64,000 bases of DNA from Molossus alvarezi (taxonomy: Eukaryota; Chordata; Mammalia; Chiroptera; Molossidae), in assembly GCA_037176705.1 (NCBI GenBank), contig JBAWUJ010000091.1, positions 124,001-188,000 on the forward strand, given 5' to 3'. Positions 11,761 through 25,480 of this stretch are shown one piece after another. The notes below the pieces were generated by a model. That model did no database searches, was not told the DNA's origin, and saw nothing but the letters and a program-made list of their open reading frames with translations. The translations under genes were made by a program, and so were the position numbers. The first letter of the stretch is position 1. Every line of letters begins with the position of its first letter.

Positions 11761-13721
11761 TAGTTGTTCTTTCCATGATATGACTGGATCTCCCTATAAA
11801 ACGAGGAGAATGAACGTTAAAGTGTTCATGTTACTCAAGATCTGTGCATTAACTTAACCCAAATGGAAATATTCATTCATTCCCACAGTTGTTTGACTAG
11901 AACATGTTTGTTCACAGTTTCCCTGCAAAGGTACTTAACTTCCCAGGGAAAAACATGCCACTGAGTGAATGTGGCCCCTGGCTCTCACAGAGTTTTGCCC
12001 ATAATTCAGGATATCCAAGACTGCACCAGCAAGTCTTGTGTCTCTTTGTCTGGAACAAGAGAAAAAAACTTACACTGCGAAGTTTAAGTGTGATTACACC
12101 TTTACAAAAGGACATTTCTTAAACACTTAACCAAAACAATATATGCTTTGAGGGTCCTCACGCTCTAGGCTTCATGGAAGTGACTTTTGTGCCACTGAAG
12201 TGAAGAGTTCTAACCCAGTTCATTTGGAATAGGTATGGTTGTATACACTCTCCTACAAACAAAGTAGAGTGAAAAGTATGTCTAAGGACCTATCAAAAGT
12301 CAGGTTGCCACATTTCCTTACATCAATACTTTCCACAACTGTACTAAGAACACGTAATCTGAAAAACAGTACATCAGTGGTGGTTCCATTTCGTGTGAAG
12401 CGGGTATAGCCCTAGAATCTTTTTCTCAATATTTGGACATTATTTGAAGAAGGTTGTCTATTGGAACACAGTTCTTTGAACAGAGAGCCACTAAACACTC
12501 AATTGCACACTGCAACCGTATTAAGGGATCCATTCTGCTCTTGAACTGAACGTTATTATATTGTTCTGCACAGAAAGAACACCAGACATGAACACTTTTG
12601 ACTATGCCAGGGTTTTCCCATAGGTGCTTCGGGGAAATAGTCTTGAAACAAGTGAATCCATGTCCATTGTTCAAAGACTGACACTCCCTCTTTTAAATTG
12701 ATCACCTTTTGGTTCTAATGGCTGGAATAAAGGGATTGAGTACTTGTCAGTTATCAAGAAATAAGATGAATTCGTCACAGGGAATTAGAAAGATAGGTTC
12801 AGGAGATTCCATTCATGATCAAGGTACAATTCCAGCATTTCACAATGATGGAAAGCGTTTACTTTGAATTCTCAGGAGAAAACAGGTATCTACTCCTTAT
12901 GTTTTTTAAGGAAATCGGTACAAACCGTGAAATGTATGATGGATCCAAGAATGACACTGATTCATTCGGTAACAACTTTAAAGAATGTGTGTAGAACTGA
13001 ATAGGGTGTAGATTTGCATGACCTGAACTTTGCCATAACCAATGTGTTTGATTTCTGCAGCCCAGCCTTTGTTGGATATCAAGATGACTCATAGACACTT
13101 CCAGGCAAACAACACATATGCAGGGCTAAAAGGTAGTATGTTGAAAGGCTGCCTCATCAACTAGTACAGGTTGACTTTCCTGGTCATATAGGAAAGAAGG
13201 CAGACACCTGCATTTACTTACAACACTGTTTAACACTCCAATGTAAAGTATGCCCTGCACACCGGGCATAGTTAGTGTGTAAGTCATTGAAATGGATACC
13301 CAGGTCCACTGCACAAGTGCATTTTCTCTAGAACACTCCTCTTGTTCTCCTTCACAGAGATGTTCAATGTGAAAAACCCTTGGTGTTGTCAGTGTCTTCC
13401 AATTCATGGATTTACTCCTTGCATGGAGACAACCAATGTTTCAACTACATCACTTTAGATGTGTTCACTTTCACTGCGTCAAGAATGCACATGTGTGACT
13501 CCAGTAGTTATCAGTCTTTCCATTGATTCAGTCTTGGCCATACGTTGGTTCACTGTTCTGAGTAAGAATCATGTAAAACCAACTGCTACAGCAGAAACCA
13601 AACTTTTTCCAAGTATCGCCTTCAAAAACGGGTTTCTATACGATCCAATCTTTGAAACCATGAACAACACAGAACACAAAAAGGGATAACTTTTGATTCT
13701 ACACATAAGTGTGCTCTGTCC
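11761..13721 (+). repeat. Satellite unit 7, type A (1,961 bp)
   Basis: Pure type A. CENP-B-box match at 12,389-12,405. Private C at 12,506 (aattgCacac) and T at 13,187 (ggtcaTatag). Confidence 0.95.
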
Positions 13722-15680
13722 TAGTTGTTCTTCCATGATATGACTGGATCTCCCTATAAAACGAGGAGAAAGAACGTTAAAGTGTTCATGTTACTCAAGA
13801 TCTGTGCATTAACTTAACCCAAATGGAAATATTCATTCATTCCCACAGTTGTTTGACTAGAACATGATTGTTCACAGTTTCCCTGCAAAGGTACTTAACT
13901 TCCCAGGGAAAAACATGCCACTGAGTGAATGTGGCCCCTGGCTCTCACAGAGTTTTGCCCATAATTCAGGATATCCAAGACTGCACCAGCAAGTCTTGTG
14001 TCTCTTTGTCTGGAACAAGAGAAAAAAACTTACACTGCGAAGTTTAAGTGTGATTACACCTTTACAAAAGGACATTTCTTAAACACTTAACCAAAACAAT
14101 ATATGCTTTGAGGGTCCTCACGCTCTAGGCTTCATGGAAGTGACTTTTGTGCCACTGAAGTGAAGAGTTCTAACACAGTGCATTTCGAATAGGTATGGTT
14201 GTATACACTCTCCTACAAACAAAATAGAGTGAAAAGTATGTCTAAGGACCTATCAAAAGTCAGGTTGCCACATTTCCTTACATCAATACTTTCCACAACT
14301 GTACTAAGAACACGTAATCTGAAAAACAGTACATCAGTGGTGGTTCCATTTCGTGTGAAGCGGGTATAGCCCTAGAATCTTTTTCTCAATATTTGGACAT
14401 TATTTGAAGAAGGTTGTCTATTGGAACACAGTTCTTTGAACAGAGAGCCACTAAACACTCAATTGGACACTGCAACCGTATTAAGGGATCCATTCTGCTC
14501 TTGAACTGAACGTTATTATATTGTTCTGCACAGAAAGAACACCAGTCATGAACACTTTTGACTATGCCAGGGTATTCCCATAGGTGCTTCGGGGAAATAG
14601 TCTTGAAACAAGTGAATCCATGTCCATTGTTCAAAGACTGACACTCCCTCTTTTAAATTGATCACCTTTTGGTTCTAATGGCTGGAATACAGGGATTGAG
14701 TACTTGTCAGTTATCAAAAAATAGGCTGAATTCGTCACCGGGAATTAGAAAGATAGGTTCAGGAGATTCCATTCATGAACAAGGTACAATTCCAGCATTT
14801 CACAATGATGGAAAGCGTTTACTTTGAATTCTCAGGAGAAAACAGGTATCTACTCCTTATGTTTTTTGAGGATATCGGTACAAACCGTGAAATGTATGAT
14901 GGATCCAAGAATGACACTGATTCATTCGGTAACAACTTTAAAGAATGTGTGTAGAACTGAATAGGGTGTAGATTTGCATGACCTGAACATTGCCCTAACC
15001 AATGTGTTTGATTTCTGCAGCCCAGCCTTTGTTGGATATCAAGATGACTCATAGACACTTCCAGGCAAACAACACATATGCAGGGCTAAAAGGTAGTATG
15101 TTGAAAGGCTGCCTCATCAACTAGTACAGGTTGACTTTCCTGGTCACATAGGAAAGAAGGCAGACACCTGCATTTACTTACAACACTGTTTAACACTCCA
15201 ATGTAAAGTATGCCCTGCACACCGGGCATAGTTAGTGTGTAAGTCATTGAAATGGATACCCAGGTCCACTGCACAAGTGCATTTTCTCTAGAACACTCCT
15301 CTTGTTCTCCTTCACAGAGATGTTCAATGTGAAAAACCCTTGGTGTTGTCAGTGTCTTCCAATTCATGGATTTACTCCTTGCATGGAGACAACCAATGTT
15401 TCAACTACATCACTTTAGATGTGTTCACTTTCACTGCGTCAAGAATGCACATGTGTGACACCAGTAGTTATCAGTCTTTCCATTGATTCAGTCTTGGCCA
15501 TACGTTGGTTCACTGTTGTGAGTAAGAATCAAGTAAAACCAACTGCTACAGCAGAAACCAAACTTTTTCCAAGTATCGCCTTCAAAAATGGGCTTCAATA
15601 CGATCCAATCTTGGAAACCATGAACAACACAGAACACAAAAAGGGATAACTTTTGATCTACACATAAGTGGGCTCTGTCC
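13722..15680 (+). repeat. Satellite unit 8, type B1 (1,959 bp)
   Basis: Pure type B1. CENP-B-box match at 14,349-14,365. A at 14,224 is shared with units 2 and 6. Last unit of the regular AB block. Confidence 0.95.
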
Positions 15681-17639
15681 TAGTTGTTCTTTCCATGATA
15701 TGACTGGATCTCCCTATAAAACGAGGAGAATGAACGTTAAAGTGTTCATGTTACTCAAGATCTGTGCATTAACTTAACCCAAGTGGAAATATTCATTCAT
15801 TCCCACAGTTGTTTGACTAGAACATGTTTGTTCACAGTTTCCCTGCAAAGGTACTTAACTTCCCAGGGAAAAACATGCCACTGAGTGAATGTGGCCCCTG
15901 GCTCTCACAGAGTTTAGCCCATAATTCAGGATATCCAAGACTGCACCAGCCAGTCTTGTGTCCCTTTGTCTGGAACAAGAGAAAAAAACTTACACTGCGA
16001 AGTTTGAGTGTGATTACACCTTTACAAAAGGACATTTCTTAAACACTTAACCAAAACAATATATGCTTTGAGGGTCCTCACGCTCTAGGCTTCATGGAAG
16101 TGACTTTTGTGCCACTGAAGTGAAGAGTTCTAACACAGTGCATTTGGAATAGGTATGGTTGTATACACTCTCCTACAAACAAAGTAGAGTGAAAAGTATG
16201 TCTAAGGACCTATCAAAAGTCAGGTTGCCACATTTCCTTACATCAATACTTTCCACAACTGTACTAAGAACACGTAATCTGAAAAACAGTACATCAGTGG
16301 TGGTTCCATTTCGTGTGAAGCGGGTATAGCCCTAGAATCTTTTTCTCAATATTTGGACATTATTTGAAGAAGGTTGTCTATTGGAACACAGTTCTTTGAA
16401 CAGAGAGCCACTAAACACTCAATTGGACACTGCAACCGTATTAAGGGATCCATTCTGCTCTTGAACTGAACGTTATTATATTGTTCTGCACAGAAAGAAC
16501 ACCAGTCATGAACACTTTTGACTATGCCCGGGTATTCCCATAGGTGCTTCGGGGAAATAGTCTTGAAACAAGTGAATCCATGTCCATTGTTCAAAGACTG
16601 ACACTCCCTCTTTTAAATTGATCACCTTTTGGTTCTAATGGCTGGAATACAGGGATTGAGTACTTGTCAGTTATCAAAAAATAGGCTGAATTCGTCACCG
16701 GGAATTAGAAAGATAGGTTCAGGAGATTCCATTCATGAACAAGGTACAATTCCAGCATTTCACAATGATGGAAAGCGTTTACTTTGAATTCTCAGGAGAA
16801 AACAGGTATCTACTCCTTATGTTTTTTGAGGAAATCGGTACAAACCGTGAAATGTATGATGGATCCAAGAATGACACTGATTCATTCGGTAACAACTTTA
16901 AAGAATGTGTGTAGAACTGAATAGGGTGTAGTTTTGCATGACCTGAACATTGCTCTAACCAATGTGTTTGATTTCTGCAGCCCAGCCTTTGTTGGATATC
17001 AAGATGACTCATAGACACTTCCAGGCAAACAACACATATGCAGGGCTAAAAGGTAGTATGTTGAAAGGCTGCCTCATCAACTAGTACAGGTTGACTTTCC
17101 TGGTCACATAGGAAAGAAGGCAGACACCTGCATTTACTTACAACACTGTTTAACACTCCAATGTAAAGTATGCCCTGCACACCGGGCATAGTTAGTGTGT
17201 AAGTCATTGAAATGGATACCCAGGTCCACTGCACAAGTGCATTTTCTCTAGAACACTCCTCTTGTTCTCCTTCACAGAGATGTTCAATGTGAAAAACCCT
17301 TGGTATTGTCAGTGTCTTCCAATTCATGGATTTACTCCTTGCATGGAGACAACCAATGTTTCAACTACATCACTTTAGATGTGTTCACTTTCACTGCGTC
17401 AAGCATGCACATGTGTGACACCAGTAGTTATCAGTCTTTCCATTGATTCAGTCTTGGCCATACGTTGGTTCACTGTTCTGAGTAAGAATCAAGTAAAACC
17501 AACTGCTACAGCAGAAACCAAATTTTTCCAAGTATCGCCTTCAAAAATGGGCTTCAATACGATCCAATCTTGGAAACCATGAACAACACAGAACACAAAA
17601 AGGGATAACTTTTGATCTACACATAAGTGGGCTCTGTCC
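15681..17639 (+). repeat. Satellite unit 9, divergent type D (1,959 bp)
   Basis: The most divergent unit. It starts as type A (ttcTTTcc, gagaaT, acatgTttg), continues mostly as B and has the A base in gttCtgag before a B tail. CENP-B-box match at 16,309-16,325. Changes not seen elsewhere include G at 15,783, A at 15,916, C at 16,529, T at 16,932, T at 16,954, A at 17,305 and C at 17,404. One C is missing between 17,522 and 17,523. C at 15,951, C at 15,963 and G at 16,006 are shared only with unit 11. It marks the end of the regular dimer block. Confidence 0.95.
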
Positions 17640-19600
17640 TAGTTGTTCTTTCCATGATATGACTGGATCTCCCTATAAAACGAGGAGAATGAACGTTAAA
17701 GTGTTCATGTTACTCAAGATCTGTGCATTAACTTAACCCAAATGGAAATATTCATTCATTCCCACAGTTGTTTGACTAGGACATGTTTGTTCACAGTTTC
17801 CCTGCAAAGGTACTTAACTTCCCAGGGAAAAACATGCCACTGAGTGAATGTGGCCCCTGGCTCTCACAGAGTTTTGCCCATAATTCAGGATATCCAAGAC
17901 TGCACCAGCAAGTCTTGTGTCTCTTTGTCTGGAACAAGAGAAAAAAACTTACACTGCGAAGTTTAAGTGTGATTACACCTTTACAAAAGGACATTTCTTA
18001 AACACTTAACCAAAACAATATATGCTTTGAGGGTCCTCACGCTCTAGGCTTCATGGAAGTGACTTTTGTGCCACTGAAGTGAAGAGTTCTAACACAGTGC
18101 ATTTCGAATAGGTATGGTTGTATACACTCTCCTACAAACAAAGTAGAGTGAAAAGTATGTCTAAGGACCTATCAAAAGTCAGGTTGCCACATTTCCTTAC
18201 ATCAATACTTTCCACAACTGTACTAAGAACACGTAATCTGAAAAACAGTACATCAGTGGTGGTTCCATTTCGTGTGAAGCGGGTATAGCCCTAGAATCTT
18301 TTTCTCAATATTTGGACATTATTTGAAGAAGGTTGTCTATTGGAACACAGTTCTTTGAACAGAGAGCCACTAAACACTCAATTGGACACTGCAACCGTAT
18401 TAAGGGATCCATTCTGCTCTTGAACTGAACGTTATTATATTGTTCTGCACAGAAAGAACACCAGACATGAACACTTTTGACTATGCCAGGGTTTTCCCAT
18501 AGGTGCTTCGGGGAAATAGTCTTGAAACAAGTGAATCCATGTCCATTGTTCAAAGACTGACACTCCCTCTTTTAAATTGATCACCTTTTGGTTCTAATGG
18601 CTGGAATAAAGGGATTGAGTACTTGTCAGTTATCAAGAAATAAGATGAATTCGTCACAGGGAATTAGAAAGATAGGTTCAGGAGATTCCATTCATGATCA
18701 AGGTACAATTCCAGCATTTCACAATGATGGAAAGCGTTTACTTTGAATTCTCAGGAGAAAACAGGTATCTACTCCTTATGTTTTTTAAGGAAATCGGTAC
18801 AAACCGTGAAATGTATGATGGATCCAAGAATGACACTGATTCATTCGGTAACAACTTTAAAGAATGTGTGTAGAACTGAATAGGGTGTAGATTTGCATGA
18901 CCTGAACTTTGCCATAACCAATGTGTTTGATTTCTGCAGCCCAGCCTTTGTTGGATATCAAGATGACTCATAGACACTTCCAGGCAAACAACACATATGC
19001 AGGGCTAAAAGGTAGTATGTTGAAAGGCTGCCTCATCAACTAGTACAGGTTGACTTTCCTGGTCACATAGGAAAGAAGGCAGACACCTGCATTTACTTAC
19101 AACACTGTTTAACACTCCAATGTAAAGTATGCCCTGCACACCGGGCATAGTTAGTGTGTAAGTCATTGAAATGGATACCCAGGTCCACTGCACAAGTGCA
19201 TTTTCTCTAGAACACTCCTCTTGTTCTCCTTCACAGAGATGTTCAATGTGAAAAACCCTTGGTGTTGTCAGTGTCTTCCAATTCATGGATTTACTCCTTG
19301 CATGGAGACAACCAATGTTTCAACTACATCACTTTAGATGTGTTCACTTTCACTGCGTCAAGAATGCACATGTGTGACTCCAGTAGTTATCAGTCTTTCC
19401 ATTGATTCAGTCTTGGCCATACGTTGGTTCACTGTTCTGAGTAAGAATCATGTAAAACCAACTGCTACAGCAGAAACCAAACTTTTTCCAAGTATCGCCT
19501 TCAAAAACGGGTTTCTATACGATCCAATCTTTGAAACCATGAACAACACAGAACACAAAAAGGGATAACTTTTGATTCTACACATAAGTGTGCTCTGTCC
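17640..19600 (+). repeat. Satellite unit 10, type A with a short B patch (1,961 bp)
   Basis: Type A except for a B patch at aacAcagtGcatttCgaat (18,094, 18,099 and 18,105). A-type bases flank it at 17,785 and 18,465, so the patch is under 680 bp. CENP-B-box match at 18,268-18,284. Private G at 17,780. Confidence 0.94.
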
Positions 19601-21560
19601 TAGTTGTTCTTCCATGATATGACTGGATCTCCCTATAAAACGAGGAGAAAGAACGTTAAAGTGTTCATGTTACTCAAGATCTGTGCATTAACTTAACCCA
19701 AATGGAAATATTCATTCATTCCCACAGTTGTTTGACTAGAATATGTTTGTTCACAGTTTCCCTGCAAAGGTACTTAACTTCCCAGGGAAAAACATGCCAC
19801 TGAGTGAATGTGGCCCCTGGCTCTCACAGAGTTTTGCCCATAATTCAGGATATCCAAGACTGCACCAGCCAGTCTTGTGTCCCTTTGTCTGGAACAAGAG
19901 AAAAAAACTTACACTGCGAAGTTTGAGTGTGATTACACCTTTACAAAAGGACATTTCTTAAACACTTAACCAAAACAATATATGCTTTGAGGGTCCTCAC
20001 GCTCTAGGCTTCATGGAAGTGACTTTTGTGCCACTGAAGTGAAGAGTTCTAACACAGTGCATTTCGAATAGGTATGGTTGTATACACTCTCCTACAAAGA
20101 AAGTAGAGTGAAAAGTATGTCTAAGGACCTATCAAAAGTCAGGTTGCCACATTTCCTTACATCAATACTTTCCACAACTGTACTAAGAACACGTAATCTG
20201 AAAAACAGTACATCAGTGGTGGTTCCATTTCGTGTGAAGCGGGTATAGCCCTAGAATCTTTTTCTCAATATTTGGACATTATTTGAAGAAGGTTGTCTAT
20301 TGGAACACAGTTCTTTGAACAGAGAGCCACTAAACACTCAATTGGACACTGCAACCGTATTAAGGGATCCATTCTGCTCTTGAACTGAACGTTATTATAT
20401 TGTTCTGCACAGAAAGAACACCAGTCATGAACACTTTTGACTATGCCAGGGTATTCCCATAGGTGCTTCGGGGAAATAGTCTTGAAACAAGTGAATCCAT
20501 GTCCATTGTTCAAAGACTGACACTCCCTCTTTTAAATTGATCACCTTTTGGTTCTAATGGCTGGAATACAGGGATTGAGTACTTGTCAGTTATCAAAAAA
20601 TAGGCTGAATTCGTCACCGGGAATTAGAAAGATAGGTTCAGGAGATTCCATTCATGAACAAGGTACAATTCCAGCATTTCACACTGATGGAAAGCGTTTA
20701 CTTTGAATTCTCAGGAGAAAACAGGTATCTACTCCTTATGTTTTTTGAGGAAATCGGTACAAACCGTGAAATGTATGATGGATCCAAGAATGACACTGAT
20801 TCATTCGGTAACAACTTTAAAGAATGTGTGTAGAACTGAATAGGGTGTAGATTTGCATGACCTGAACATTGCCCTAACCAATGTGTTTGATTTCTGCAGC
20901 CCAGCCTTTGTTGGATATCAAGATGACTCATAGACACTTCCAGGCAAACAACACATATGCAGGGCTAAAAGGTAGTATGTTGAAAGGCTGCCTCATCAAC
21001 TAGTACAGGTTGACTTTCCTGGTCACATAGGAAAGAAGGCAGACACCTGCATTTACTTACAACACTGTTTAACACTCCAATGTAAAGTATGCCCTGCACA
21101 CCGGGCATAGTTAGTGTGTAACTCATTGAAATGGATACCCAGGTCCACTGCACAAGTGCATTTTCTCTAGAACACTCCTCTTGTTCTCCTTCACATAGAT
21201 GTTCAATGTGAAAAACCCTTGGGGTTGTCAGTGTCTTCCAATTCATGGATTTACTCCTTGCATGGAGACAACCAATGTTTCAACTACATCACTTTAGATG
21301 TGTTCACTTTCACTGCGTCAAGAATGCACATGTGTGACACCAGTAGTTATCAGTCTTTCCATTGATTCAGTCTTGGCCATACGTTGGTTCACTGTTCTGA
21401 GTAAGAATCATGTAAAACCAACTGCTACAGCAGAAACCAAACTTTTTCCAAGTATCGCCTTCAAAAACGGGTTTCTATACGATCCAATCTTTGAAACCAT
21501 GAACAACACAGAACACAAAAAGGGATAACTTTTGATTCTACACATAAGTGTGCTCTGTCC
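19601..21560 (+). repeat. Satellite unit 11, type X (1,960 bp)
   Basis: Type X: B start, aATATGtttg (T at 19,742), B body, then an A tail beginning between 21,340 and 21,396. CENP-B-box match at 20,228-20,244. Shares the three-base haplotype C19,870/C19,882/G19,925 with unit 9. C at 21,122 is shared with unit 12; T at 21,196 is private. Has caaaGaaag and acaCtgatgg. Confidence 0.94.
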
Positions 21561-23519
21561 TAGTTGTTCTTCCATGATATGACTGGATCTCCCTATAAAA
21601 CGAGGAGAAAGAACGTTAAAGTGTTCATGTTACTCAAGATCTGTGCATTAACTTAACCCAAATGGAAATATTCATTCATTCCCACAGTTGTTTGACTAGA
21701 ACATGATTGTTCACAGTTTCCCTGCAAAGGTACTCAACTTCCCAGGGAAAAACATGCCACTGAGTGAATGTGGCCCCTGGCTCTCACAGAGTTTTGCCCA
21801 TAATTCAGGATATCCAAGACTGCACCAGCAAGTCTTGTGTCTCTTTGTCTGGAACAAGAGAAAAAAACTTACACTGCGAAGTTTAAGTGTGATTACACCT
21901 TTACAAAAGGACATTTCTTAAACACTTAACCAAAACAATATATGCTTTGAGGGTCCTCACGCTCTAGGCTTCATGGAAGTGACTTTTGTGCCACTGAAGT
22001 GAAGAGTTCTAACACAGTGCATTTCGAATAGGTATGGTTGTATACACTCTCCTACAAAGAAAGTAGAGTGAAAAGTATGTCTAAGGACCTATCAAAAGTC
22101 AGGTTGCCACATTTCCTTACATCAATACTTTCCACAACTGTACTAAGAACACGTAATCTGAAAAACAGTACATCAGTGGTGGTTCCATTTCGTGTGAAGC
22201 GGGTATAGCCCTAGAATCTTTTTCTCAATATTTGGACATTATTTGAAGAAGGTTGTCTATTGGAACACAGTTCTTTGAACAGAGAGCCACTAAACACTCA
22301 ATTGGACACTGCAACCGTATTAAGGGATCCATTCTGCTCTTGAACTGAACGTTATTATATTGTTCTGCACAGAAAGAACACCAGTCATGAACACTTTTGA
22401 CTATGCCAGGGTATTCCCATAGGTGCTTCGGGGAAATAGTCTTGAAACAAGTGAATCCATGTCCATTGTTCAAAGACTGACACTCCCTCTTTTAAATTGA
22501 TCACCTTTTGGTTCTAATGGCTGGAATACAGGGATTGAGTACTTGTCAGTTATCAAAAAATAGGCTGAATTCGTCACCGGGAATTAGAAAGATAGGTTCA
22601 GGAGATTCCATTCATGAACAAGGTACAATTCCAGCATTTCACACTGATGGAAAGCGTTTACTTTGAATTCTCAGGAGAAAACAGGTATCTACTCCTTATG
22701 TTTTTTGAGGAAATCGGTACAAACCGTGAAATGTATGATGGATCCAAGAATGACACTGATTCATTCGGTAACAACTTTAAAGAATGTGTGTAGAACTGAA
22801 TAGGGTGTAGATTTGCATGACCTGAACATTGCCCTAACCAATGTGTTTGATTTCTGCAGCCCAGCCTTTGTTGGATATCAAGATGACTCATAGACACTTC
22901 CAGGCAAACAACACATATGCAGGGCTAAAAGGTAGTATGTTGAAAGGCTGCCTCATCAACTAGTACAGGTTGACTTTCCTGGTCACATAGGAAAGAAGGC
23001 AGACACCTGCATTTACTTACAACACTGTTTAACACTCCAATGTAAAGTATGCCCTGCACACCGGGCATAGTTAGTGTGTAACTCATTGAAATGGATACCC
23101 AGGTCCACTGCACAAGTGCATTTTCTCTAGAACACTCCTCTTGTTCTCCTTCACAGAGATGTTCAATGTGAAAAACCCTTGGTGTTGTCAGTGTCTTCCA
23201 ATTCATGGATTTACTCCTTGCATGGAGACAACCAATGTTTCAACTACATCACTTTAGATGTGTTCACTTTCACTGCGTCAAGAATGCACATGTGTGACAC
23301 CAGTAGTTATCAGTCTTTCCATTGATTCAGTCTTGGCCATACGTTGGTTCACTGTTGTGAGTAAGAATCAAGTAAAACCAACTGCTACAGCAGAAACCAA
23401 ACTTTTTCCAAGTATCGCCTTCAAAAATGGGCTTCAATACGATCCAATCTTGGAAACCATGAACAACACAGAACACAAAAAGGGATAACTTTTGATCTAC
23501 ACATAAGTGGGCTCTGTCC
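21561..23519 (+). repeat. Satellite unit 12, type B2 (1,959 bp)
   Basis: Type B throughout, subtype B2 (caaaGaaag, acaCtgatgg, gaggaAatcgg). CENP-B-box match at 22,188-22,204. C at 23,082 is shared with unit 11; private C at 21,735 (tactCaactt). Confidence 0.95.
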
Positions 23520-25480
23520 TAGTTGTTCTTTCCATGATATGACTGGATCTCCCTATAAAACGAGGAGAATGAACGTTAAAGTGTTCATGTTACTCAAGAT
23601 CTGTGCATTAACTTAACCCAAATGGAAATATTCATTCATTCCCACAGTTGTTTGACTAGAACATGTTTGTTCACAGTTTCCCTGCAAAGGTACTTAACTT
23701 CCCAGGGAAAAACATGCCACTGAGTGAATGTGGCCCCTGGCTCTCACAGAGTTTTGCCCATAATTCAGGATATCCAAGACTGCACCAGCAAGTCTTGTGT
23801 CTCTTTGTCTGGAACAAGAGAAAAAAACTTACACTGCGAAGTTTAAGTGTGATTACACCTTTACAAAAGGACATTTCTTAAACACTTAACCAAAACAATA
23901 TATGCTTTGAGGGTCCTCACGCTCTAGGCTTCATGGAAGTGACTTTTGTGCCACTGAAGTGAAGAGTTCTAACCCAGTTCATTTGGAATAGGTATGGTTG
24001 TATACACTCTCCTACAAACAAAGTAGAGTGAAAAGTATGTCTAAGGACCTATCAAAAGTCAGGTTGCCACATTTCCTTACATCAATACTTTCCACAACTG
24101 TACTAAGAACACGTAATCTGAAAAACAGTACATCAGTGGTGGTTCCATTTCGTGTGAAGCGGGTATAGCCCTAGAATCTTTTTCTCAATATTTGGACATT
24201 ATTTGAAGAAGGTTGTCTATTGGAACACAGTTCTTTGAACAGAGAGCCACTAAACACTCAATTGGACACTGCAACCGTATTAAGGGATCCATTCTGCTCT
24301 TGAACTGAACGTTATTATATTGTTCTGCACAGAAAGAACACCAGACATGAACACTTTTGACTATGCCAGGGTTTTCCCATAGGTGCTTCGGGGAAATAGT
24401 CTTGAAACAAGTGAATCCATGTCCATTGTTCAAAGACTGACACTCCCTCTTTTAAATTGATCACCTTTTGGTTCTAATGGCTGGAATAAAGGGATTGAGT
24501 ACTTGTCAGTTATCAAGAAATAAGATGAATTCGTCACAGGGAATTAGAAAGATAGGTTCAGGAGATTCCATTCATGATCAAGGTACAATTCCAGCATTTC
24601 ACAATGATGGAAAGCGTTTACTTTGAATTCTCAGGAGAAAACAGGTATCTACTCCTTATGTTTTTTAAGGAAATCGGTACAAACCGTGAAATGTATGATG
24701 GATCCAAGAATGACACTGATTCATTCGGTAACAACTTTAAAGAATGTGTGTAGAACTGAATAGGGTGTAGATTTGCATGACCTGAACTTTGCCATAACCA
24801 ATGTGTTTGATTTCTGCAGCCCAGCCTTTGTTGGATATCAAGATGACTCATAGACACTTCCAGGCAAACAACACATATGCAGGGCTAAAAGGTAGTATGT
24901 TGAAAGGCTGCCTCATCAACTAGTACAGGTTGACTTTCCTGGTCACATAGGAAAGAAGGCAGACACCTGCATTTACTTACAACACTGTTTAACACTCCAA
25001 TGTAAAGTATGCCCTGCACACCGGGCATAGTTAGTGTGTAAGTCATTGAAATGGATACCCAGGTCCACTGCACAAGTGCATTTTCTCTAGAACACTCCTC
25101 TTGTTCTCCTTCACAGAGATGTTCAATGTGAAAAACCCTTGGTGTTGTCAGTGTCTTCCAATTCATGGATTTACTCCTTGCATGGAGACAACCAATGTTT
25201 CAACTACATCACTTTAGATGTGTTCACTTTCACTGCGTCAAGAATGCACATGTGTGACTCCAGTAGTTATCAGTCTTTCCATTGATTCAGTCTTGGCCAT
25301 ACGTTGGTTCACTGTTCTGAGTAAGAATCATGTAAAACCAACTGCTACAGCAGAAACCAAACTTTTTCCAAGTATCGCCTTCAAAAACGGGTTTCTATAC
25401 GATCCAATCTTTGAAACCATGAACAACACAGAACACAAAAAGGGATAACTTTTGATTCTACACATAAGTGTGCTCTGTCC
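23520..25480 (+). repeat. Satellite unit 13, type A (1,961 bp)
   Basis: Pure type A without private changes that I can see. CENP-B-box match at 24,148-24,164. From 23,666 on it is the apparent source or sister of unit 14. Confidence 0.95.

Larger units (their letters stand above)
1..15680 (+). repeat. Dimeric higher-order repeat block (AB)x4, 3,920-bp period
   Basis: Units 1-8 alternate strictly between type A and type B, so the sequence repeats every 3,920 bp (1,961 + 1,959). Diagnostic A/B pairs include gagaaTgaac/gagaaAgaac, acatgTttg/acatgAttg, aacCcagTtc/aacAcagTGc, accagAcatg/accagTcatg, ggaataAagg/ggaataCagg, gaacTttgccA/gaacAttgccC, gttCtgag/gttGtgag and aagtgTgctc/aagtgGgctc. All B units here belong to subtype B1 (gaggaTatcgg, acaAtgatgg). 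This is the most regular part of the window. Confidence 0.93.
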
